From IMG/VR virus record IMGVR_UViG_3300034010_001082, positions 1 through 29,844 of that record: 29,844 bases of DNA; one strand, written 5' to 3'. Source of the DNA: a virus. Under the pieces are notes generated by a model. The model saw nothing but the letters and a program-made list of their open reading frames with translations. It searched no databases and was not told the origin of the DNA. Position 1 is the first letter of the stretch. Every line of letters begins with the position of its first letter. The translations under genes were made by a program, and so were the position numbers. Positions 23,901 through 29,844 of this stretch are shown here, piece by piece.

Positions 23901-24748
23901 CCAACGGTGAAATTGGGATTGTGACCGGTCAGCGCCTTTGGGGAAAAAAGAACCCCCAGTTCACACATGTGGAGTTGGCGGGACGCACCGATCGCAATTT
24001 CAGCTTCAAGCCCAAAGACTTTTCCGAGGACGGTAACCCCTATCTCGAACTCGCTTATGCTATTACTGTCCACAAGGCACAGGGTAGCGAATTCGGCAGC
24101 GTCATTCTGGTGCTCCCAGCTCGCAGCCGACTTGTTTCTCGCGAGATGATTTATACGGCCCTAACGCGACAGAAGAAGCGAATCTGGATCTTGCACCAGG
24201 GCCCGTTCGACAAGTTCCTGTCCTTGCGGCAGTATGCGTTTTCCGATATCGCGTCGCGCTTTACTAGTCTGCTACGTACTCCTCGAGCGCAAGAAGTGCG
24301 TCTGAGCGCAGAGATTCCGAAATCACTGGATGGAGCAAGGCGCACATTCCTAGAAGAGAGGCTAATTCACCGCACCTTGCGTGGCGAGATGGTCAGCTCC
24401 AAGAATGAACTGGCGATCGCCAATATTCTTTACGCTTTCGAACGTGCTGGCCGACTGAACTACCAGATTGAACCGCTACTGCCGTTTGGCGACGGCCGTG
24501 GCCGTTGGGCAGACTTCTTGATCGAGGCCCGTGGCAACAGCTGGTATTGGGAGCATTGCGGCATGATGGCGGATGAACAGTATCGCAAGCGATGGCACCG
24601 GAAGAAAATGCTCTACGCTGCCAACGGTTACCACGAGCGCTCAGCAAGCAACCCATCGGGAAGGCTGATCATAACGGAGGATGGGCCAGGTAGAGGGCTC
24701 GACTCACAGGTGATCGAAGCGCTCATCAGGGATCTGGTTGTCGGCTAG
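20981..24748 (+). CDS. RecD-like helicase with C-terminal PD-(D/E)XK-like nuclease domain
   Basis: 1255 aa from a GTG; stops upstream leave no other start before the conserved PWHDRAWDGHVCDNP motif (12-26). Residues ~1-580 form an N-terminal module of unknown function. The helicase core has Walker A GPAGTGKT (626-633), Walker B CIVDESSM (706-713), VGDPYQLPPIG and a UvrD-like AYAITVHKAQGSEFGSVIL (~1025-1043). The last ~140 residues (SSKNELAIANILYAFERAG, GRWADFLIEA, WYWEHCGMM, EQYRKRWHRKK) match PD-(D/E)XK nucleases with Asp and Glu at the expected positions. Such helicase-nuclease fusions process DNA and occur in defence islands. GC is lower than the phage block. Convergent with the 316-aa gene. 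Role as defence is inference. Confidence 0.88.
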   Translation: MGLVRNLSLRVPWHDRAWDGHVCDNPLANSACLALKLVAENRKDDLEDFLSGQSFESLSPQQTPPCLRSSAGFLSSKPHAFESLMAYSRWSKDHKHILPQTVHLPAWGALAIPYRWMLKESGFEIAAELGLEASREREPEAPGWLADTSWIQSFDNQVALLNAFAAPLVENESLVLFYATRTPMCDDERRVLLGAALLGTKHQVREYNYAQGSSSALRAMVWERPLQHSLRPAREGGGFTSGFVMPYHAILRECEKRSDLDPAAFVAFAPDDARAQFSYGSEHVSHGAAAAAMLAARAALERIAEILDGPWQRYISWIDERLGRLWKMQGPAPGLGVALSALHPGFNGTLFAIALADELKENADPWPVIDAIFTGKRFAPAGSPPVTSMLQKRWAKLSRQPADIDRLKVLAKLELTKLQAQRAFLVNAADTLANPFILFEQDRIAVDPIAFGTIDRGLYPGKEVASAHPLPASCGPSLAEYDNAFRLRAACVETLERSAAQGHTILPVERLVEAAADLATVHPVPLDADTVDICSGDFAPTVIVDDAGGKLTVQLDRYVSSAKLIGRAVADRLKAVDAAGAVDWRSLVDGKFGAFPEGNKDEDRARNEKAAALACLAGSRIGVLIGPAGTGKTSVLQLLLGRSEIVGSRVRLLAPTGKARVRLGQETGRRDQVQTVAQFLLGTRYEADTGRYFMNPLAPKIEATTCIVDESSMLTEDMLAAIVEAIPQSCRLILVGDPYQLPPIGAGCPFVDIIEYLKRDHEGKGVGELSTPRRQTVGSNDGQSGQQTALSRADVQLAAIFSGRELPPGEDEIVVNAIRGTDDETVKYRQWENATDLGSLVEKVLAQELACAPEELSAALEHSLGAVRADKGYLNFERGCADAADSWQILSVNRNTPGGSVFLNRRLKERLRGGRLEQAIASSRMPGYQEWMRFVKPRGPEQIVYGDKVICVRNHHRQPWVYDTKASGDKEYIANGEIGIVTGQRLWGKKNPQFTHVELAGRTDRNFSFKPKDFSEDGNPYLELAYAITVHKAQGSEFGSVILVLPARSRLVSREMIYTALTRQKKRIWILHQGPFDKFLSLRQYAFSDIASRFTSLLRTPRAQEVRLSAEIPKSLDGARRTFLEERLIHRTLRGEMVSSKNELAIANILYAFERAGRLNYQIEPLLPFGDGRGRWADFLIEARGNSWYWEHCGMMADEQYRKRWHRKKMLYAANGYHERSASNPSGRLIITEDGPGRGLDSQVIEALIRDLVVG

Positions 24749-24809
24749 AGAACCGCCGCTAACAGCAGAAAGGTGCTTTTATTGCCCGTCAACTTTGGGT
24801 TATTGTTTG

Positions 24810-25760
24810 TCAATCGACCACGATCCGCGATGCATGAATACCCAAGCGATAGCCCCGGTTGCGAACTGTCACGATCAGGGCTTTGCTTTCGGTATCGGTA
24901 AACCCCGCAGCCCGGAATGAGTCACGCAACTCGCGGATCAAGTCCTTGGCTTCGCGCGCAGTCGTGCCTTCAATATGGGAACCAGAGGCGAGTTGATCGC
25001 GCGTCAACGCCTTTTCCAGCAGACGCTGGAATACCGGAAAAAGCTGATGCGACAGGATGACGGAGCGCCCCGCCCATTGCACCTCGGCCGCTCCCGTCCG
25101 AACCCGAAGCACTGCGGTTGCCGGTGCCGGGCTCAGGGATGCCGGGTCGATAACGATGCCGAAGCCGCCTGAAACCGGCACCATGGAGGACAGGGTCTCG
25201 ACAAGATGGAAACCGGCGGCGCGCAGTCGCAGTGCCGCGGGGAGTGGAAGGGCTGGTGCCAGGATCGTGACGTCTTGACCCTGCGCGGTCTGGCGCAGCG
25301 TCGCGGATATGGTCTCGCCGGTCAGGACAGCAAGTTCCAGCGCAAGAAACACGATCCGCCCGGATGGCAATGCGCCCAACTGCCAGAGTCTCTCGACCAG
25401 CTGGGGCGGGCTTTCACTGAACCCCGCCACGGCGCTGATCGTGGACGCAAGTGCTGGGCCCTCGACACGATAGACGCGCAGGTCATCCTCGGTCAGGTCT
25501 ACGTCCTGGCGCCGGTCCAGCGGGCATTCGGCCCGAAACCGGTTGTCGTCCACGGAACGGATGCGGCGCGACGCAAGCCCGCAGTCACAGCTATCACAGA
25601 CCTCCCACTCCGTCAGGGGCGAACCTTCGACGATGATGCGCCGCGCCAGCAGCCGGTCGAACGCGGGCCCCAGAAAGGGCCTGGCCATCTCTCCCGTCAG
25701 GATCGCGTCGCTGCCAGCCTCACTCAGCCGCGTCAACAACCTCAAAATCGTCTCGGTCAT
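24810..25760 (-). CDS. Unrecognised protein with Cys cluster and C-terminal winged helix
   Basis: 316 aa. Near residue 55 there is a possible zinc site CDSCDCG...C (EVCDSCDCGLASRRI, then AECPLD). The middle has alternating strands (RIVFLALELAVL, DVTILAPALPLP) of a possible Rossmann-like fold. The end (IRELRDSFRAAGFTDTESK, ALIVTVRNRGYRLG) is a winged helix like OmpR/PhoB effector domains, so it probably binds DNA. It overlaps the upstream 413-aa gene by 41 bases in another frame, showing strong translational coupling. It ends convergently against the helicase-nuclease gene. I do not recognise the family; a regulator or sensor role is inference. Confidence 0.75.
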   Translation of the reverse strand: MTETILRLLTRLSEAGSDAILTGEMARPFLGPAFDRLLARRIIVEGSPLTEWEVCDSCDCGLASRRIRSVDDNRFRAECPLDRRQDVDLTEDDLRVYRVEGPALASTISAVAGFSESPPQLVERLWQLGALPSGRIVFLALELAVLTGETISATLRQTAQGQDVTILAPALPLPAALRLRAAGFHLVETLSSMVPVSGGFGIVIDPASLSPAPATAVLRVRTGAAEVQWAGRSVILSHQLFPVFQRLLEKALTRDQLASGSHIEGTTAREAKDLIRELRDSFRAAGFTDTESKALIVTVRNRGYRLGIHASRIVVD

Positions 25761-26961
25761 TCATCAGCCCGTTTCGCTGGATCAACGTCATCACCCGGGC
25801 TTCATGCTGCGTGCGCCTGAACTGCAGCACACCGGGGGGCCGCAGTTTGACCGTCACCTGCGGCTGGCGCTTTCCGTCGCCCTTGAAGAGAATTCGGAAG
25901 ACCAACTCGCCCAACCGCCAGGACGCGGCAAACGACACCGGTGTGCCGCCGAAGTGCCGCAGCGCATCGCCGCCGAGATCGCGCGACCGCAGGGTGCGCG
26001 CCACACGCGGATAGCCGTTCCTGCCGGGCACCATCAAATCGGCTGCGGCCTCGATGATCTGCACCTTGTCGACCCCCGGATCATGTCGGTGGTCGAAGGC
26101 AAAGGCCGGTCCGGTCAGTTCGACCGAACGCAGGGTGTAGAGATCCTGCGCGTCGTCCCCCTCGAAGAAACCGGGGCGCTCCAGGATGATCGAGGCGAAC
26201 AGTTCCGCGATTTCGGGTTGATGCGCTTTCCGGATCCGGGCCAGTCGCAACATTCCGGTGTTCTCGGAATAGCGAAGCACGGCATGTGCAATCTGCCGTA
26301 CGCTGATGACCCGTTCCTGCTGACCGTCGACGACCGGCATCGTCGAGACCGTGGATCCATGGCTGACGACTAGGTTGATTTCGTCGGCGTCGGCATAGTC
26401 GCCCACCCGGCAATAGTCGCCAAGGAAGGATTTGCGGAACAGCTCGGCGACGGCGGTCCGGAATGCCTCGACCTTTTCCCCCGTCAGGTCGACGATGACA
26501 CCACGTTCCCGACCGGCAAATTCATGCAAGCGGTCCGGGGCCAGCAAGGCCATGTGGTCGGCGGCGGCCTCGAACAGGTCGGGATGCTCCAGGAATACCC
26601 GGACAGCGATATGCTTGGGGTCATGCGCCTTGTTCGGGGCATCCTCATCCCCGGTCTTCATGTCCGGGAACAGGTCGATGTCCTCCCGGTCCGCCTGCGT
26701 CAGGATGATCTCGAGGCCGCGCGCGTCGCCCAATTCGGCAATCCGGTGCAAATCGCTTCGCAGACCTTCGGGGTAATACTCTTCGGCGCCAGCCAGAAAT
26801 TCCTGCAGCGCCTTGCGGGCATCAATCTCTTCCTGGTCGAGCAGGTCGAGGGAAAAGCCTTTGAACTTGCCGGCATGGCGGGCGAGCAAGGCCCGCATCA
26901 GGGTCAGGTCTATGGTCTTGATGAACCTGGGGTTCACGAACTTCTTCAGATTGCCCGCCAC
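25720..26961 (-). CDS. Unrecognised 413-aa protein, first of a two-gene operon
   Basis: 413 aa from a GTG at 26961 with AAGG about 9 bases upstream. No Walker motif, membrane segment or signal peptide. The protein starts with FVNPRFIKTIDLTLMR, has a strongly acidic section (AEEYYPEGLRSDLHRI and DLFPDMKTGDEDAPN), a central helical region (EAAADHMALLAPDRLHEF) and a beta-rich C-terminal part with VDLTGEKVEAF, VVSHGSTVSTM, YTLRSVELTGPAF. It looks like a multi-domain sensor or nucleic-acid processor but I cannot name it. It overlaps the 316-aa gene and lies divergent from the recombinase operon across 137 bases. Candidate partner of a new system. Confidence 0.7.
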   Translation of the reverse strand: MAGNLKKFVNPRFIKTIDLTLMRALLARHAGKFKGFSLDLLDQEEIDARKALQEFLAGAEEYYPEGLRSDLHRIAELGDARGLEIILTQADREDIDLFPDMKTGDEDAPNKAHDPKHIAVRVFLEHPDLFEAAADHMALLAPDRLHEFAGRERGVIVDLTGEKVEAFRTAVAELFRKSFLGDYCRVGDYADADEINLVVSHGSTVSTMPVVDGQQERVISVRQIAHAVLRYSENTGMLRLARIRKAHQPEIAELFASIILERPGFFEGDDAQDLYTLRSVELTGPAFAFDHRHDPGVDKVQIIEAAADLMVPGRNGYPRVARTLRSRDLGGDALRHFGGTPVSFAASWRLGELVFRILFKGDGKRQPQVTVKLRPPGVLQFRRTQHEARVMTLIQRNGLMNDRDDFEVVDAAE

Positions 26962-27098
26962 GCCGAATCACCTTTCTCGCGAGTTAAGAGTTCATCTTAT
27001 GTTCCGGCGCGAGTGTGTTCAACCTGTGCGGGAGCAAGTGGGACGGACTCCGATCCGGATGAGTAGGAGCCAGAGGAGACGACCAATCCGAGGCCTGC

Positions 27099-27302
27099 AT
27101 GAAACGCCCCAACGCCCTGCCACCCGACCAGATTACCCCCGCCCAGCGCCGCGCCGAACTGTGCGGTCTGCTGGCGCTCGGCCTGATCCGGCTGCGGATA
27201 CGGGAACGGGGCGAAGTCTCTGACCAGACTGGAGAAAGTTGCCTACACTGTCCGCCCGACCAATGCCTTCATGCAACTCCAACCCACGGGAGAGACGCAT
27301 GA
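27099..27302 (+). CDS. Conserved small protein, first gene of recombinase operon
   Basis: 67 aa. The segment LPPDQITPAQRRAELCGLL, then ALGLIRLRIRERGEV and CLHCPPDQCLHATPT, is a pattern I recall upstream of DUF2924 genes in many alphaproteobacteria. A predicted helix lies at about 12-40, and the C-terminus has three Cys. GAGG lies 5 bases before the ATG. Its stop overlaps the DUF2924 start as ATGA. The role is unknown, but the fixed order suggests it helps the recombinase or its regulation. Confidence 0.7.
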   Translation: MKRPNALPPDQITPAQRRAELCGLLALGLIRLRIRERGEVSDQTGESCLHCPPDQCLHATPTHGRDA

Positions 27303-27754
27303 CGAAACCTGATCCCATCCCCGCGCGCCTGGCAGCGCTGAAAACCACGTCGACGCCCGACCTGAAGGCACAGTGGCGGGACCTGTTCGAAACCGAACCG
27401 CCGCCGTTCAACCGGCGCTACCTGGAAAGCCGTCTGGCCTATCGCATCCAGGAACTGGCCTATGGAGGGCTGAAGCCCGAAACCATCAAGCGGCTGGAAG
27501 CCCTGGGCGAACAGCTTGATGGCGGCAACATCACTACGCGCCGCATCCGCGCTGATCGCGACCGCCCCATCACCGGCACCCGGCTGCTGCGCGAATGGCA
27601 GGGCGTCGAACAGATCGTCACTGTCAGGGCTGACGGCTTCGAATGGCAGGGGCGGCCGTACCAGTCGCTGTCGGCCATCGCCCGCGCGATCACCGGGACG
27701 CGGTGGAACGGTTGGGTCTTCTTCGGGCTGAAGAACCACCGGAGGACGGCATGA
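27299..27754 (+). CDS. DUF2924 domain-containing protein
   Basis: 151 aa with the DUF2924 core: LAALKTTSTPDLKAQWRDLF, PPPFNRRYLESRLAYRIQEL, AYGGL and RDRPITGTRLLREWQG, ending in SAIARAITGTRWNGWVFFGL. The family is a basic, probably DNA-binding protein that almost always precedes a large serine recombinase in alphaproteobacteria. The ATG at 27299 follows GGGAG and overlaps the upstream stop as ATGA; the longer start at 27239 is unlikely. It overlaps the recombinase start as ATGA. Likely a recombination accessory factor, inferred from position. Confidence 0.88.
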   Translation: MTKPDPIPARLAALKTTSTPDLKAQWRDLFETEPPPFNRRYLESRLAYRIQELAYGGLKPETIKRLEALGEQLDGGNITTRRIRADRDRPITGTRLLREWQGVEQIVTVRADGFEWQGRPYQSLSAIARAITGTRWNGWVFFGLKNHRRTA

Positions 27755-29058
27755 ACAAACCTGTCGTCCGCAAGCTACGCTGCGCCGTCTACACCCGCAA
27801 ATCCTCTGAAGAAGGGCTGGAGCAAGAGTTCAACAGCCTGCATGCCCAGCGCGAGGCCTGCGAATCCTACATCGCCAGCCAACGGTCCGAGGGCTGGGTG
27901 CTGGTGCGCGATCAGTACGATGATGGTGGCATCTCGGGCGGCACACTGGAACGCCCCGGCCTGATACGGCTGCTGGCCGACATCGAGGATGGGCTGGTCG
28001 ATGTGGTGGTCGTCTACAAGATTGACCGCCTCAGCCGCTCACTGATGGATTTTTCCAAGCTGGTCGAGGTGTTCGACCGCAACGGCGTGACTTTTGTCAG
28101 CGTCACGCAGTCATTTAACACTACGACGTCCATGGGGCGGCTGACACTGAACATCCTTCTGTCCTTCGCCCAGTTCGAGCGCGAAGTGACGGCCGAACGC
28201 ATCCGGGACAAGGTCCGCGCCAGTAGGATGAAGGGCATGTGGATGGGTGGCTGCCCGCCGCTGGGCTATCAGGTGAAAGACCGGAAACTGGTCGAAAACC
28301 TTGCCGATGCCGCCCATGTCCGCTGGGTCTTCGCCCGGTTCATCGAGATCGGTTCCGGCACCGAACTGGCGCGCGAATTGGGCGAACGGGGCGTCACCAC
28401 TAGCCGTGGCCACCGGATCGACAAGAAGTTCATCTACCGGATGCTGAACAACCGGGTCTACATCGGCGAGGCTGTTCACAAGGGAACCAGCTATCCCGGC
28501 GAGCATTCGGCGATCATCGAGCGGGAGACTTGGGACAAGGTGCACGCCATCCTGACGGAAAGCCCGCGTAAACGTGCCGCCCGAACCCGCGCCGATACTC
28601 CCGCACTGCTGCGGGGTTTGCTCTACGGCCCCGATGGCGCTGCGTTTTCGCCAACCCACACCCGCAAGGGCGGGCGGCTGTATCGATACTACGTTAGCCA
28701 GACTGTACTGAAGCATGGTGCTGGTTCGTGCCCTGTGGGCCGAGTGCCCGCTGGCGAGATCGAGGCTGCCGTCATTGACCAGATGCGCGCCGTGTTCCGC
28801 CAGCCAGAGATCGTGGTGGGAACGTGGAAGGCGGCTCGAGAGAAGGATGTGGGGATCAACGAAGTCGAGACTCACGCAGCCCTGATCCGGCTTGACCCCC
28901 TATGGGACGAACTCTTCCCTGCCGAACAGGCGCGCATCGTGGCACTTTTGGTAGAGCGGGTCGACATCGGCACCGTTGGATTGAACGTGCGAATCCGGAT
29001 GGACGGACTGGCTGGGCTGGTGCGGGAAATGAACACGAATATGGGCGCAGCGGCATGA
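27751..29058 (+). CDS. Large serine recombinase (resolvase/invertase family)
   Basis: 435 aa. The resolvase domain begins CAVYTRKSSEEG with R16 and the catalytic Ser18 (the R-x-S pattern of the family); VVYKIDRLSRSLMDFSKLVE and SMGRLTLNILLSFAQFERE follow. Then come the linker helix and recombinase domain (KGMWMGGCPPLGYQV, HRIDKKFIYRMLNNRVYIG). The zinc-ribbon region (LLRGLLYGPDGAAFSPTHT) has lost most of the usual cysteines. These enzymes integrate or excise phages and islands by a phosphoserine intermediate. GGAGG lies 5 bases before the ATG at 27751, which overlaps the DUF2924 stop. It is the only integrase candidate in the window. Confidence 0.93.
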   Translation: MNKPVVRKLRCAVYTRKSSEEGLEQEFNSLHAQREACESYIASQRSEGWVLVRDQYDDGGISGGTLERPGLIRLLADIEDGLVDVVVVYKIDRLSRSLMDFSKLVEVFDRNGVTFVSVTQSFNTTTSMGRLTLNILLSFAQFEREVTAERIRDKVRASRMKGMWMGGCPPLGYQVKDRKLVENLADAAHVRWVFARFIEIGSGTELARELGERGVTTSRGHRIDKKFIYRMLNNRVYIGEAVHKGTSYPGEHSAIIERETWDKVHAILTESPRKRAARTRADTPALLRGLLYGPDGAAFSPTHTRKGGRLYRYYVSQTVLKHGAGSCPVGRVPAGEIEAAVIDQMRAVFRQPEIVVGTWKAAREKDVGINEVETHAALIRLDPLWDELFPAEQARIVALLVERVDIGTVGLNVRIRMDGLAGLVREMNTNMGAAA

Positions 29059-29459
29059 CCCGCGCGCGCCCGATTTCCGAAACGATCACCGTGCATGTCC
29101 CCTTCCACATAGTGAAGCGTGGCGGGCGAAAGGAAATGGTTTGGCCGAACAACAAGCCTGACAAGGCCCTACTACCGCGAAAGACAGACGCTGCGCTGAT
29201 TAAAGCCATAGCGCGAGCCTTCCGGTGGCAACGCATGCTCGAAAGCGGCGAGTTCACCACGATTTCTGAACTCGCAGACAGAGAGAAAATTGCATCGACT
29301 TACATGACGCGAGTAATGCGTTTAAGCCTGCTCTCGCCTGCTACTGTCGAGACCATCTTGGAAGGCCGACAGCCTCCCACCGTCACGCTGTCGGATTTAT
29401 TGAAGCACATTCCTCCCGCGTGGGACGCGCAACTATCAAGATATGACATTGGCGCGTAA
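29055..29459 (+). CDS. HTH DNA-binding accessory protein of the recombinase operon
   Basis: 134 aa. The segment IARAFRWQRMLESGEFTTI, then SELADREKIASTYMTRVMRL and SLLSPATVETILEGRQPP, is a helix-turn-helix of the kind found just after DUF2924-linked recombinases; the N-terminal ~45 residues are basic. The ATG at 29055 overlaps the recombinase stop as ATGA. It probably acts as a recombination directionality or regulatory factor, which is inference. A longer open frame upstream inside the recombinase gene is not used. Confidence 0.78.
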   Translation: MTRARPISETITVHVPFHIVKRGGRKEMVWPNNKPDKALLPRKTDAALIKAIARAFRWQRMLESGEFTTISELADREKIASTYMTRVMRLSLLSPATVETILEGRQPPTVTLSDLLKHIPPAWDAQLSRYDIGA

Positions 29460-29573
29460 GCCTCCCGTTCGCTCGGATCCACCTGCTCGAGGACCGTGAC
29501 CGACCAGAACACCACCATCTTCTCTGCCATCGACAAGCAGCCGCCTTGTTGAGCCCTCCCATCGATTGTCCGC

Positions 29574-29602
29574 TTGCCCTTTGATGTCATCTGCTGTCTA
29601 AT
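29574..29602 (+). promoter_or_regulatory. Candidate sigma-70 promoter before the HTH gene at 29647
   Basis: TTGCCC, 17 bases, TCTAAT: 4 of 6 and 5 of 6 matches to the -35 and -10 consensus. The -10 ends 44 bases before the ATG at 29647. There is no other clear promoter in the 187-base gap. Confidence 0.4.
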
Positions 29603-29646
29603 CTTATCAGGCAAGACCATCTTGGCCCTGGATCATTGGTGACCGT

Positions 29647-29844
29647 ATGGACGCATCCGACAAGTGGCCGACCATTGATGAGCTCGCAACCTACCTGAAG
29701 TTGAGCCGGACCAAGCTGTACGGCATGGCTCAACGTGCCGAGCTACCCGCTTCGAAAATCGGGAACCAGTGGCGCTTCGATCGCGAAGAAATTGATCAGT
29801 GGATGAAATCGAACTCGACCGGAAAAGCGGGACCGAACATATGA
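29647..29844 (+). CDS. Excisionase-family helix-turn-helix protein
   Basis: 65 aa with a MerR-like excisionase HTH: WPTIDELATYLKLSRTKLY, then GMAQRAELPASKIG and WRFDREEIDQWMKS. The TGA is the last triplet of the window. Proteins of this kind act as excisionases or as small regulators; identical-looking ones often stand immediately before type I restriction-modification genes, so what lies right of the window matters. The fold is clear, the role is not. Confidence 0.83.
   Translation: MDASDKWPTIDELATYLKLSRTKLYGMAQRAELPASKIGNQWRFDREEIDQWMKSNSTGKAGPNI

Noticed and set aside
24749-24809. Bidirectional terminator between the convergent helicase and 316-aa genes
   Set aside because: Only a 4-bp stem (AGCA/TGCT) followed by TTTATT is seen, too weak to call.
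29300-29620. 106-codon minus-strand open frame
   Set aside because: Overlaps the HTH accessory gene antisense, has no recognised motif and no conserved-looking start.

Overview
The window looks like a chromosomal or prophage segment from a GC-rich alphaproteobacterium, most likely a Rhodobacterales/Paracoccaceae member. The evidence is high GC, dense GTG/ATG starts with ATGA-type stop/start overlaps, and a set of families typical of that group's prophages (DUF3489, DUF6362, DUF6511, DUF7220, DUF2924). No rRNA, tRNA or CRISPR array was seen.

Bases 1 to about 20,440 are the body of a tailed phage or prophage, almost entirely on the minus strand. Reading in the direction of transcription from 20,440 leftwards, it starts with a small sigma-70-like protein and two unknown early proteins. 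A recombination/replication block follows: RecA/Sak4-type ATPase, DUF669-like probable ssDNA-binding partner, DUF6511 zinc protein, Cas4/RecB-like nuclease, RecD-like helicase, Toprim primase-helicase and RuvC-like resolvase. After two small proteins (one DUF6362) come two DNA methyltransferases (a ParB-domain adenine-type enzyme and a C5-cytosine enzyme), DUF7220 and a small unknown protein. Two plus-strand genes (a 74-aa protein and DUF3489) with their own hairpins and terminator are inserted next. The packaging/head module follows (small and large terminase, gpW-like connector, lambda-type portal, prohead protease fused to major capsid protein) and runs off the left edge.

Bases 20,441-20,980 are non-coding and divergent. 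They carry 11-bp-phased direct repeats near the start of the phage early operon. Beyond them is a block with visibly lower GC: a 1255-aa RecD-like helicase with a C-terminal PD-(D/E)XK-like nuclease domain, convergent with a two-gene operon of unrecognised proteins, one of which ends in an OmpR-like winged helix and carries a Cys cluster. This block has the look of accessory cargo, possibly defence, but the sequence alone does not prove that.

Bases 27,099-29,459 are a tight four-gene plus-strand operon (small conserved protein, DUF2924, large serine recombinase, HTH accessory protein) in which every junction is an ATGA overlap. It is the only plausible integration/excision module in view. The window ends with an excisionase-type HTH gene whose stop codon is the last triplet.

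The most unusual points are: two open frames over the 3' third of the cytosine methyltransferase gene that both look like protein; an 11-copy array of a 9-bp repeat forming a 26-bp hairpin inside the primase gene; an internal ribosome site inside the protease-capsid fusion; and the helicase-nuclease plus two-gene cassette between the phage early region and the recombinase.
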